DNA of 64,000 nucleotides. It comes from Protonemura montana. Taxonomy: Eukaryota > Arthropoda > Insecta > Plecoptera > Nemouridae. A program made the position numbers and the translations under genes. Below, piece by piece: positions 1-10,800 of the stretch. Location of the stretch: contig OX387604.1 of assembly GCA_947568835.1 (NCBI GenBank), positions 10,261,860-10,325,859 of the forward strand, written 5' to 3'. Within the stretch, counting starts at the first letter, position 1. The number at the start of each line of letters is the position of its first letter. Below the pieces are notes generated by a model that saw only the letters and a program-made list of their open reading frames with translations, was not told the DNA's origin and did no database searches.

Positions 1-221
1 CGGAAGGTACGTTAAGCCGGTGGTCCCGTTGATGCTCTTCGACAGGAGAAGGCTACGTTCCGGCACCGGGTTTCCCCTCCTCCCTTCTGGGCTAGGTTAG
101 GTTCATCATCATCGTTATCCTCGACATCATTCACTCTTTCGCCGACGCCATTAAACCAGTGCCACTTGGCCAGATGTCATAACAGTGCGTCGTTAAACTC
201 CAACAATTAATCAATCAATCA
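1..221 (+). mobile_element. 5S-headed SINE, 3' part cut by the window edge
   Basis: This is the 3' half of the SINE family described at 24312-24740. It has the body (GTTAAGCCGGTGGTCCC), the CATCAT-rich stretch, and the conserved tail (CAGTGCGTCGTTAAAC) ending in an AATCAATC-type repeat. The 5S-like head would lie left of the window. Confidence 0.85.
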
Positions 222-407
222 AAATACCTCATCCCATCTCTCAACGAGAAAGCGAAATCACTGATGGTAACGCGCTGTGTGTAGTGTGCACACTTAAGCC
301 TGCAGCTTAGCGACCAATCGATTTATTTTTGGAGCGGATTAGGGTAAATACGAACAAGTCATCTGAGTTTGTTTTTATATTTTACGATGCCATTTGCGGT
401 GTTGTAT

Positions 408-789
408 CGTTGAGTGTAGGTTATAGGTAGAGAAACAACGTCAATGTTACAGTCTCTGCGTGAAAAATGACTACCTTACCGACAAAAATGCAGAGTACCA
501 GAACGTCACGTTAAGTGGAGCCACTGTCGTATGAAATTTAATTTCGATATTTAAAGTAGGTTACTCGCTTTTTAATATCGCTACTTGTATATCAACCGTT
601 GAGGTAAACATTGATGGAGATTTTTTGAGCATGAAAAGTCTCAAAAGCGAGTTAACCTACGAGAAATATCGAAATTAAAATCCATACGACAGTGGCTCCA
701 CTTAACGTGATGTTCCGGTACTCTGCATTTTTGTCACGCAGAGACTGTAACATTGACGTTGTTTCTCTACCTATAACCTACACTCAACG
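408..789. mobile_element. Foldback/MITE-like element with long inverted arms
   Basis: The left arm (about 408-572) and right arm (about 636-789) are long inverted repeats. The outer 50 or so bases (CGTTGAGTGTAGGTTATAGG inward) match exactly as reverse complements. A small unpaired centre separates them. No coding capacity is seen. A second, more diverged copy lies at 39998-40411, so this is a dispersed non-autonomous family. I could not define a clear target-site duplication. Confidence 0.75.
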
Positions 790-2257
790 GTTGTATACTT
801 GGTCATGGTCAAGCTGCAGTTACTGACTTTAATCCAAGGAATCTTTGGGAAAGACCACGTTTGCATTTTACGACCAGAACACTATATGTGCAATTCAATG
901 CTATTGAGTGCCCCTGCTCAGCTGCTATCTACCTCTATGTTCATACTAATATGAATTCAATTAATGGCTTATCACCGGAAATTCCCTCGACGCAAGGGTT
1001 GTTCTCCGAGTTGGCGACGAAGTTATCGAGGGTTCTTTGATGTTTTCCCCAACAATGGTAAAAAATGTCGCTATTGTCATTTTAAGAATTTGTGACTCTT
1101 CTTAAGACCTTTATTTCCCTTGAACGAACTGCTATCCATAAGGCTTTTTACGTTTCCTATACATTGCACCGGGTCACCTAACTGCATGTGTGATATTTGA
1201 CTAATGTTGCCTGTTAGCGTTACGCCGACTTTTTCCACGAACGTAGGTTACCCGTGGAATTTTAGGCATGCAATATGAAAAAAAGGATTACACATTTCCA
1301 TACAGCGAGGCGTGCAGCGAGGCCTAGTGATCTTTCTGTAAAGCCGTAGAATCTACCCACAATATCGCCGAAACGTAATAGCAATGCGGTTGACGTTGGG
1401 TATCGGGTCATTCCATATCAAGTGCCCACACTCAAAACCTACCTGAGAATTTGACGAAATGTTCAGGTTAAGAACACCGGAAAAAAACACATTTTTAAAT
1501 GTTTTTGCCATACGCCTAGCGGTTTGCCCATGGCAGGGGATGAAAAAAAAAAAAAAAATTTTGTTGTTGAGCACGAGGACCACCGGTAAACCATCTCTTT
1601 CGTAGGACCGTAGGTACAACTAAAAATACATGCTTTCAAAAAGTTGATAAGAAGGGGAAGTGAAGTTGTAATACTCTATTGTTGTGTTAACCCTTTGTTA
1701 TCTCTCCCCCGAAAGAATTAATCATGAGTGATAGCCAGTAGTTACCTATCCCACACCTAATTCAGTGCAGTATTCCTAAACTAGTAATGTAAATAATTGT
1801 GAGCTGGAACTGGTGTTCAAACATCGAATTTATTCGAGTGTGAGATGTGGATCTCAACCCCCCCTCCACCAATCTGCCATCACATTTCTCTTGCAACATA
1901 ATGACCCACTGATATTTTTGGTATCACTTTATAAGTTACTTTTTTCAAAATTCTTTTGTGTAGGTACCAGGGTTAATGAAAAAGTAATAATTAGCTCGAA
2001 CAATTACCTGCACGAAAAATATCCAACCCCAAACTTCTTTATTTAACAAACCTGAACAAATTCACCGATCAGCTTGGTGAGTTGTGAACACCAGATTTAG
2101 GGTCACCACTTATGTTAAGCAACACTCTAGCTAGTCATGGGCATTGGATGAGCGGCTATCGTACTCACCATTTGTATGGGAGAGATTAAATGGATTGAAT
2201 AACAATGGATTCACTCATGTTCCACAGAAACTCTAGCAAAATGGATTAATCTGGGTT
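790..2257. other. Intergenic, no gene recognised
   Basis: AT-rich sequence with a poly-A run near 1541. Short open frames on both strands (for example 1353-1619 and 1813-2046) have no recognisable family and no coding signature. I see nothing that can be supported here. Confidence 0.5.
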
Positions 2258-4196
2258 ATTATTATGGTTTTTAGACTCATGACTAATTTTTTATGTGTTT
2301 TTCGGATATGCTCTGCATTGAAGAGGTTTGCGGCCCTCGAAAGGGTCTCACGTCTCGACGTTTCGACGAGGCACGGCTCGTCATCTTCAGGAGAGTGATG
2401 TTGTTTATGTTTTGTCATGAAAATTCCAGGGCCTCGCCTTCCTCCCAGCCCGCCCTGGCGATCGTTTTGTAATACATCGCCTCTGCTTTATAGGTAGCTT
2501 ATTCGATTTTGCTTTATAGATTCTGGCTGTGGTCAAGCGTGTGTAGTGAGCTGGAGTATCTTGGAGGGCAGGTGCGGCCAATTGGGTAGTGACCGATGTT
2601 GGCCTCGCAGGGTGTACTGGTGGCGTCATGGTGATCTTGTCCATGACGGGCTTCCACGCTTGCGGGAGGCGAAGGCTGTCGTCCCTTTTTGTTTATGTTG
2701 AACGGGCGCCGTTCGATCTCCACCGCCTCGCGTGTGGTCCGGGTCCGGTAATGGTCGATGGAGGCCAGAGATTTCATTCTGTCAAAATCTATCCCGTGGC
2801 CGGTCTGGTGCGTATGTTAGAGCAGAGAGGAAGTGCTCTGGCTGGTTGCGACAGCTCCTCGGTGTTCTTGGAAGCAAGTCGACATGTGGCGTCGGGTTTC
2901 ACCCTCTTCTTCATATTCCAAGCTCTTTTTAAGTCGCGGTAGGTCTACCCGATAGGTAAGAGGGCGGCCTTGAGAGTCCGGGCTTCAGCTTTCAGGTGGT
3001 TTGCGTTGGAGATGGTTCTCGACCACTACGCCAGTGAGCTGGCGACCGAGCGGAGTTGCGCGGGATGGCGGTGTGATGTCACGTTCAGGTAGCGGTTCGT
3101 GTGTGTTGGCTTCCGGTAAACCGAGAGTGGCGTCTGGTTTCTTAGTCACGAGGCAGTCCAGGAATGGGGGCTTGTTGTCAACTTTAACTTCCTTCGTGAA
3201 TTTGATGTTCGCGTGGACGTTGTTTATGTGGATGAGAAACTCATCTAATTTCTCCGCGCCATGTGGCCATACGACAAAGGTATCGTCGACATATCTCAGC
3301 CAGCAGCTCGGTTTCAGAGGTGCTAACGCTAAGTTGATGGCTTCGGTCTCAAAGTTGGTCATAAACAGGTTGGCAATCACCGGCGAGAGGGAGGACCCCA
3401 TTGGTGCAACTTCTACCTGTTCGTAGAATTGTCCGTCGAATAAGAAATAAGTCGACTTCATGCAGTGTCTGGCTAGGTTGACGACGTAGTCTGGCATCTG
3501 TAGGTGGCGGCGATCGCGTCCATGGCTTCGGTGATGGGTATCTTGGTAAACAAGGATACTACGTCGAAGCTTACTAGCAGGTCTCCTGGTTCCAGCTTCA
3601 AATCTTGGAGGAAACTGACGAGGTGGGCCGAGTTCTTCACATATGACTTTGCCTCTTCGGATAGCGGCTGTAGAAGCTTGGCCAGGTGTCTAGCGAGAGC
3701 TTGAGTAGGCGAGCCTACTGCACTGACGATAGGGCGGAGAGGCGCGTTTGCCTTGTGAATTTTCGGCAGACCTTATAGACGTAGGACGCGCGGCGAGTTC
3801 TCTTGAGGCATGAGTGTCTTCTGGGTTCGAATGTCTATGGGAGATGACGAGATGAGTTGAAGAGTCTTCTTTTCAAGCGAATGGGAAGGGTCTTGTTTAT
3901 AGGGGTGTAGGCCGAGTCTTTCAGCAGGGTATGCATTTTGTGGTAATAGTCCGTAGAATCTAGGACAGTTGCGTTACCTTTGGCGGACTGGGCGCCAGGG
4001 CGGACTGGGAGGAGGGCGAGGCCCTGGAATTTTCATGGAAAAACATAAACATCATCATTCTCCTGAAGAATATGAGCCGCGCCTCCTCGACACGTCGAGA
4101 CGTGAGACCCTTTCAAGGGCCGCAAACCTCTTCAATGCAGAGTATATCCGAAAAACACATCGTAACATCAAACCATGGCTCTGAAAACAACCACTC
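2258..4196 (-). mobile_element. Penelope-like retroelement, decayed, with inverted termini
   Basis: A minus-strand Penelope-like element (PLE). The reverse transcriptase part reads from about 3775 down to 2985 and includes LPKIHK, the motif GSSLSPVIANLFMTNFE and the catalytic box YVDD. Downstream (about 2777-2590) the phrase TREAVEIE followed by NINKKGR resembles the linker after the PLE GIY-YIG endonuclease. Frames shift near 3497 and 3118 and a stop follows near 3028, so it cannot make an intact protein. The ends (about 2258-2458 and 3995-4196) are inverted copies of one another, about 200 bp each, as is often seen with PLE terminal repeats. The element is noticeably richer in G+C than its surroundings, which fits a recent arrival relative to the AT-rich host DNA. 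The RT assignment is firm; the endonuclease relic is less so. Confidence 0.85.
2340..2395 (-). ncRNA. Hammerhead-ribozyme-like motif in PLE terminal repeat, degenerate
   Basis: On the minus strand the core CTGAAGA (2384-2390) is followed by a helix of six pairs, GACGAG with CTCGTC (2377-2382 and 2365-2370), then GAAAC (2360-2364) and a short ACGT/ACGT hairpin. This is the order of a hammerhead core (CUGANGA, stem II, GAAA, short stem III), a motif known from PLE terminal repeats. One extra U lies before stem II, and the base at the expected cleavage position is G, so it is probably inactive. The opposite terminal copy (core at 4063-4069, plus strand) has GACAC in place of GAAAC. Confidence 0.45.
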
Positions 4197-4244
4197 AACT
4201 ATGACTACTTTAACTAACCTTCGCTCTAGTTTTGACAACAACTA

Positions 4245-4387
4245 TTTAAACTAGGTTTTGAATGCTAAGTGAAGAACAACTAAATTTCCCAACATTTTTC
4301 AACTTGTATCTGTTTCTTCATCAAGGGTGAAAGTAGTTCTGACAATTTTCCAATCATTTTCACTGAGCATTCAAAACCCAGTTAAAA
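4245..4387. repeat. Small foldback element
   Basis: Imperfect inverted repeats of about 29 bp (4245-4273 and 4359-4387, shared core GGTTTTGAATGCT) flank about 85 bp of AT-rich sequence. It lies just beyond the PLE and has no coding content. Confidence 0.5.
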
Positions 4388-4397
4388 CAGTTTTCTA

Positions 4398-4507
4398 TGC
4401 TAGGTAGACTCGTCCTTATCATAAAATGCTCATTCACTGATGCCGCTAGACCAGTGCCATTGGTCCCAATGCCAAGACAGTGCTTCGCTACACATCACCA
4501 ATAAATC
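4398..4507 (+). mobile_element. SINE 3' relic
   Basis: A diverged copy of the SINE 3' region. CTAGACCAGTGCCA and AAGACAGTGCTTCG align with the family tail (TTAGACCAGTGCCA, AAACAGTGCGTCG). The 5' part is missing. Confidence 0.65.
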
Positions 4508-7500
4508 TTTTGGTTCTCTGCTCCAAATACGTTAAATTAATTGACTGATTAATAAACAAATAGCTGTAACGAATATCTCTGTACAGGTAGAGACGTAGTT
4601 AATAATGACATAGTTTTGGGAATTTGAAACGCAGGGTAAAAATGGATGCATAGAAGTTCAAGGAAGGTGTGAAAAGGAGTAATTCAGACATTTACACATC
4701 GCTAGCACGCTAATCTCTTAAAAAATGATCTATTTCTCAAGCAGCACACTTATGTCAACATTCTGACTATATTGTTTCATAGTAACATACACACGAACAC
4801 ACCCAATATTATCAATATCAATGTACAAAGTGGCTCATCCATCTGCTATCATTGGGTCACTAGTCATAATAGGATCTTATTACTTCCAAAGAAACTGAGG
4901 AGAAATTTAACTGATATGGGCTGCAAAAACCGTAATGGCATTAGATTATAATAATATTATAATATAGTCCAATGGACCACATCAACATAACTAGCACTAA
5001 AAATATTATATATTATTCCAAAAGAAATATTAACTTCTTGAATACATTTAGTAGCAATTATCTACTGCCAACCACAATTAGAGGAAATTTCCTTTATGAT
5101 TGGCATGCCGTGTCAATGAGCGAAATAGTTAGAAAATTTCTTAACATGACTACGAAATACACGTGGGAATCAGTGACCAAATATGCATAAGTAATTCTAA
5201 ATATTTCCATGGTTTTTTGAATATTAATATTTCCATGGTGGAAAAGGTGGAAGAAATGAAAGCTACTAATATAAATACAAGCTTATAAATTGTAAACAAA
5301 TGCAAGTAGGCTGACACACTTGAGTTCCAAGTACAAAGTAAAAAAGTTATTTTTCGCTTGTGAATATGTTAATGACCCACAGGTAATTTTAAAAAAGAGG
5401 AGCATGATGGAAGAAGAAACAACATAATGGCAAAGCAGCAAGATATTATTACTATCCCAATACAAAGTGAAAAGGAAACTATAATGCCATGCAAATGTGT
5501 ATGAAATTATTATTAGTTTTCCCTATAACTTTAAATAGGCTGAGTAACATAATGTATTCTCAAAAACATGCTCCATACCCATGTATTCACTCAATTCCTA
5601 TCATTCTCATTCTACAACTAAGGTTAACATATGCAACTCAAAATAGGCATTCAATTAGAAAATAATGTATAATAATGCATTGGTAAATAACATAATAGCT
5701 TTTTTAAAGAAACTGATAGACCCACTGTGTTCATTTTGCCTGGCTGATTTGAGAATGACACCCTCACAGAGGGTACTAGGCACAAGACACTGACATTTCA
5801 CACTTGGGTTGCTACAAGAAAAGTTTAGTCCAGTTTGATCTTTTTAGAGCATCAACAGAAACAATACACAACAAGAAAGAAGTGATTATGATTTAGAAAA
5901 AAAAAATTATCAGAATTGCTTTTGTTGCAATCACATAGCTCATCAATGAAATCTCAGCACAACTACTTTTCATTTGATGTGCTGTAAAATTTTCGGAAGA
6001 CTTCCCAATGCAAATATTTTACTGAGGTAACAAACATTCTCTTGATCCTCTGCACTGTTAAGCCTGCCACTCAATTTAGCTTTTAGAAATAAATAAAGTA
6101 GTCTTCAAACTTACACCTCAGCAACAATAATTTTGAGCTATAAAATTAAAAAAAAGCAAGGCGCTAGCACAGGGAACGTTAATCTGTACCTCTCACAGTT
6201 TTCGCTTACCTTGGTATATACTTCCGGTTAACTAATGCCCGGAAATCATCTGTTAAGAAAACTACGAAACAAATTCAAATGGGCTGGAATTGCATTTCTT
6301 TCATCCAAGAATTAAGATAATCAATGACAAAAGTATGGCCACTTCAAAAAGTTTTTTTATGTTCAAATATATTTTGAGCCAGCTTGAACTCACTCCACTT
6401 TTTTGAATGCCAAAGTATGACCATAATCAAGAAGCTATTTGGTAAATATTGCAAGCGAAATAACTGGGGTATCTTCCTTCAAATTATGTATAGAAAATAT
6501 GGCTTCTTAACGTATATTAAATAAAATATATTTTTCCTACTTTATTTATCACTGAGGAATGAAATCACTGCATAAAAGAGCATCAACCAAATGGTAAATA
6601 ACAGTTGTGTTGCATAAATAGTGTTACGTACCCTGGCTCAATTTGAGGCAGACAGTCTGCTTCAGTCCTACCATTTCAGCTTAAAAAGTACATGAATATT
6701 TGTGTTACATGTCTTGCAACATTTGGGAGAAATAGAATCAGCCTTAACTGCACTATGACAATGCAACCCTATTGCATATAAAGACCGGTTCGGTTACGTA
6801 AAGCCAGTCGTGGCGCTTGTAAAAATGGAAAAATATGGAAAAATGCTGCAGGCGATATTAACTGTTGGTAATGTTTGAAAGACAAAGTGCTTAGCAGAGC
6901 AAAAATCTCATTCCACGGAAGATATTAACAAGCTTGTGACACCAAAAACGAGCCATTTAAAAAAAATTATGTACCAAAAAATTAAATTGATTAGTTTCAG
7001 CAATTTCAAAATTGTCTCCCCATAGTACCCAAATAATAACTGAACAAATCAAGATTTAATAATGTCAGACTTTCTTGGATGAAAAAAGTTGCAATCCAAC
7101 AAAGAGTAACAAAACTACACAATTGAAAAAGTACAATTCCACCAAATAACAGGTTTCCGCTGCAATTTTTTACCATCGGCATAACCGCAGAATTTTTGGA
7201 AACCCATTGTAGATCCAAAAAAACAGCCATACAACACTCATTATCTCAATCGGCTGATACGAGCTGGTTTCCGCTGATATTCAGCATCAAACAGGCCAGA
7301 TTGTCATAAGGTATTCACTCGCTATTTCTCCGGGAGAAATAGTCGTATAAAAATGACATAATATAATTATTAAACAACCTAGAGGAAACAAACTCCAGCT
7401 CATGCATTCAATAACAAGGTTAGGTGTGCCTCGAATGAAAAGGCAACAGACCAACTACTCCCTGTGTAATGCCATACTTGTCAACCTGATGTGTGCACTA

Positions 7501-7807
7501 ATTTAACACTTTTCTTTACCAGAAAAATATTTGTAAAAAATGGGTTTGCTCCCAGAGACTTGAAGTCGAATGAGGTTATCTATGCCAAATGTGACAAGTT
7601 ATTTCCTCCCAAATAATTTCCTTGCCAAGTCACCGACAGTCGATCGACTTTCAGTGATATCCCGACACCCAGAAGGGTTGGATTCTGGTGGCTTTACAAT
7701 ACCTACACCTAACCTACTCCCCAAAGCAGTCACCTACTGGAAGGGACCAAATGCCATCTCTTTCATCCCATCGATTACATTTGACAATTTTTAACAAGAG
7801 CTTCATT
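4508..7807. other. Intergenic, downstream of XPO1; includes its 3' UTR
   Basis: AT-rich, no gene recognised. The right end must hold the 3' UTR of XPO1, which is transcribed leftward. A TTTATT at 6541 would read as AATAAA on the minus strand, but I cannot say which signal is used. Short open frames such as 7006-7230 and 7570-7794 look accidental. Confidence 0.5.
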
Positions 7808-10800
7808 TTAATCTTCCATATCTTCCGGTATTTCATGTGGATTAACTATACCTGGCACAGAAAGTTGCACTCGCCGTTTTTCATCCTGAGCTTGCCTAAG
7901 AGATTGTTCACGTTCATCTAGGAAAAGGTCAGTGTCATCCTCACCAGTATATTCCTGAAAAAAATAAAAATAAACATGTTTTAAGAAAACTGCAAGCCTG
8001 CAAAAAAAAAAGAGGGTAAACAATTAATTATCTGACACGGATAATATTAACGAGGCGATTAGGAACATAATAATCATCAGGAACACAATAAAACTTTGAA
8101 ACCAGCATGAAGGTTACAGGGAAAGGCAAAAAATTGCATTTGGCATTAAACGGGTCAACGCTCACGAAATTTTGGTTGAGACGAAATTTAAGAATATTCC
8201 TATGAAAATTAATTTTTGTAATATTGTCAAATTTGAGAATGATATTTTAAATTGTAAAGGGAATGTTTAAATACTGTATAAAATTGTTAATTTATATCAG
8301 AATAACTCAGCGTAGTCTTGTTAACTCACTCCCGTCTTGTACAGCTATGCATTTTAGTCGTAAGGACAAATAAACAAAATAAAGTCACTATCAGCCTACA
8401 TTCCCCACTTGGTGCACCACCAAAACAGCCACCAAATAAAATAACAGACGTGCACGTGACACGGCTGTCGATCCCCGAGCCACTCACCCTGATTTGCACA
8501 AGGAAGTCACGGAGATGCTCTTTGAATGCAGGAATATTTTGGTCGAGATTGATCAAGCCTTGCACAGTGATCTTGATCTGGTTGTCACTTAGATGGGGGA
8601 ACGCAGCTCGCAGCAAACTGGCGGCAAACTCCTGGACGTACACGGAATTGTCTGGCGTTGGGCCGAGGGGAACTGTGATGCGGCCCAGTTCTACTAGGCT
8701 AAACATGTATGCCAGTATCGTGGCGTGCATGGTAAGGCCCGCAGTGTGTGAGGTGTCAGTGACTACGGAGAAGATGTGTTGCAAAATGTCGGTGAAGTAA
8801 GTTTGATAAAAACTTTGAGCTGCCTGATCGTGCTGTTCCACATTTTGTAACAACTGATACAAGATCTGGAAAAATAAACACATTGAAATAACTACTCAAA
8901 AACTCCAGCAATTGAAGGCGATTTGAGAACTGCAACTGAATTTTACCTGCAGGCCAGTATCTGCAACATTTCTCATCGTGTGTTTAAATGCCCAGATAAT
9001 TGAATCCAAAACCAATTTAAATTGAGCTGGAGGAATACTCAAAAATGCAGGAAAACAGTGATTGTTGACAGCTTGTAGAAGTAGGAAGAAATTGGTTCGA
9101 TGCTCTGGGTATTCTTCAAAGTCTTTGTTTATCATTTCCAGAGTACATTCAAAGACTGCATCGAATATTTTCGGTACTTCACTGGTTATATGAGACTCTA
9201 ACTTATTCACGATGATACCCATACCGCTGAGCACCTCTGGCTCTCGGGCGGATGGTACCAGCGTACGCTGGTAATCCAAGAGAACAGCATCTAGGAGCGG
9301 AGGTATGAAGTTTTCCAAAACCTGTAAATACAACATGAAAGCAGATGATCGTACAATACTAAAACCTGTCACAATGCTGCTTTTTTTGCAGCTGATTACT
9401 TCTATTATTTGTCCACGGTTATTTTTCAGTTAGTCTCCAACCAATTAACATTTGTAAACATCAAATCAAGCAATGGCTTACCATAGTGTGATCATTGGAC
9501 CGACTGACCCAGTCCGCAATCAGCTTCACAGTCTCTTTCTTCACTACTCTCATGTTCTTGATAAGCGGTTGTTTAGTTACTGCTTCTCCATTCACAGCAA
9601 TCGCCGCACTGATATTTTCGCTCATGACCTTGTACACATTCAACATGTCCAGGTAGATGCGTCCAAGCTGAAGCACGTAGGGGTGGCCCAGTGCTTTGCA
9701 AGCACGCACGTTGGCTTTGAGGATGCTGGCCAGCTGCCTTACGGCATCCTTATCTTTGAGAACATCTACATTCTGAATGCAAAGCATACATGATTAATTC
9801 ATTTTAATGTATGGTTAGATAATTGTACAGTTGTTGGCCGTTACAACGTTCAAAGGGCAAGGCGCAAAAAGCAATGAATTTTAGAATAATTAAAACTTAT
9901 TAAGTAAAGGAACACAACGAACTTTACATGAAAAGTTCCGAAACCCACGCCAGTTCACACATAGTGGTATAGGTGCTAAAATTGTACTTCCATAATTTGG
10001 TACATGTGCCAATTTAGCTTCGAAACATCAGTATCACGAGCATCACAAGACTAATACTCCACCCATAGTTAACAAATATAGATTTTTTTTAATGTACAGC
10101 AAAATGCTCATGGCCACTAATATCCTTCAGTAACAATTAAGTTATCACCAACCAGAGCATACATTTCCTTTAAATAATTACCTTCGATGCCTGGCTGATG
10201 ATATCGTCCCACACTTGATTAGGTAACATCATATACTTTTCTATCAAGCTTTCTTGGATTGCATGATCAACTTGGGCATTAATCATATATCCGACAGCTT
10301 CGTAGAATGTATGTACTTGCTGAGTTTGCAAGTCACATATGATGGAACTAATGGTGGTAAGAATCTCATCTATGAAAGGCACTGCTTCACCAATTTGTGT
10401 GGTCACAAAGTGTCTACGGCATTTTAACGCTATCTTAATGAATGTGTCGCAAGCCATATCCTGAACTCCATCGTGTGTTTCTGAAAGCATCAGTTTGATT
10501 AGTGTCATGTAGCCAGTCTCTAGACATGATATACAAATTAGTGAAGAATATCTCGTCGGACATACCGTGCATGAATTCAAAGAGTTTGTTCACGACGGTC
10601 TTGAGAAATTTCCAGTGCGCTCGCAGGAACCTAGGATATTGCCCAACCACGTACATGATGTTGGAAGCAATTATGGCTTTGTTATCTTTTCCTTTCTTTT
10701 GCTCACAGAGACCGAGAAGATCTTTTATTACGGTAACGAGAAATCTTTTTTCGTCTTCTTCGTGCATGGCCCCAGAGATGCTTCCGATCGCCCAACAAAG

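Noticed and set aside
8318-8800. 160-codon plus-strand frame
   Set aside because: It is the antisense shadow of an XPO1 exon (8488-8865).
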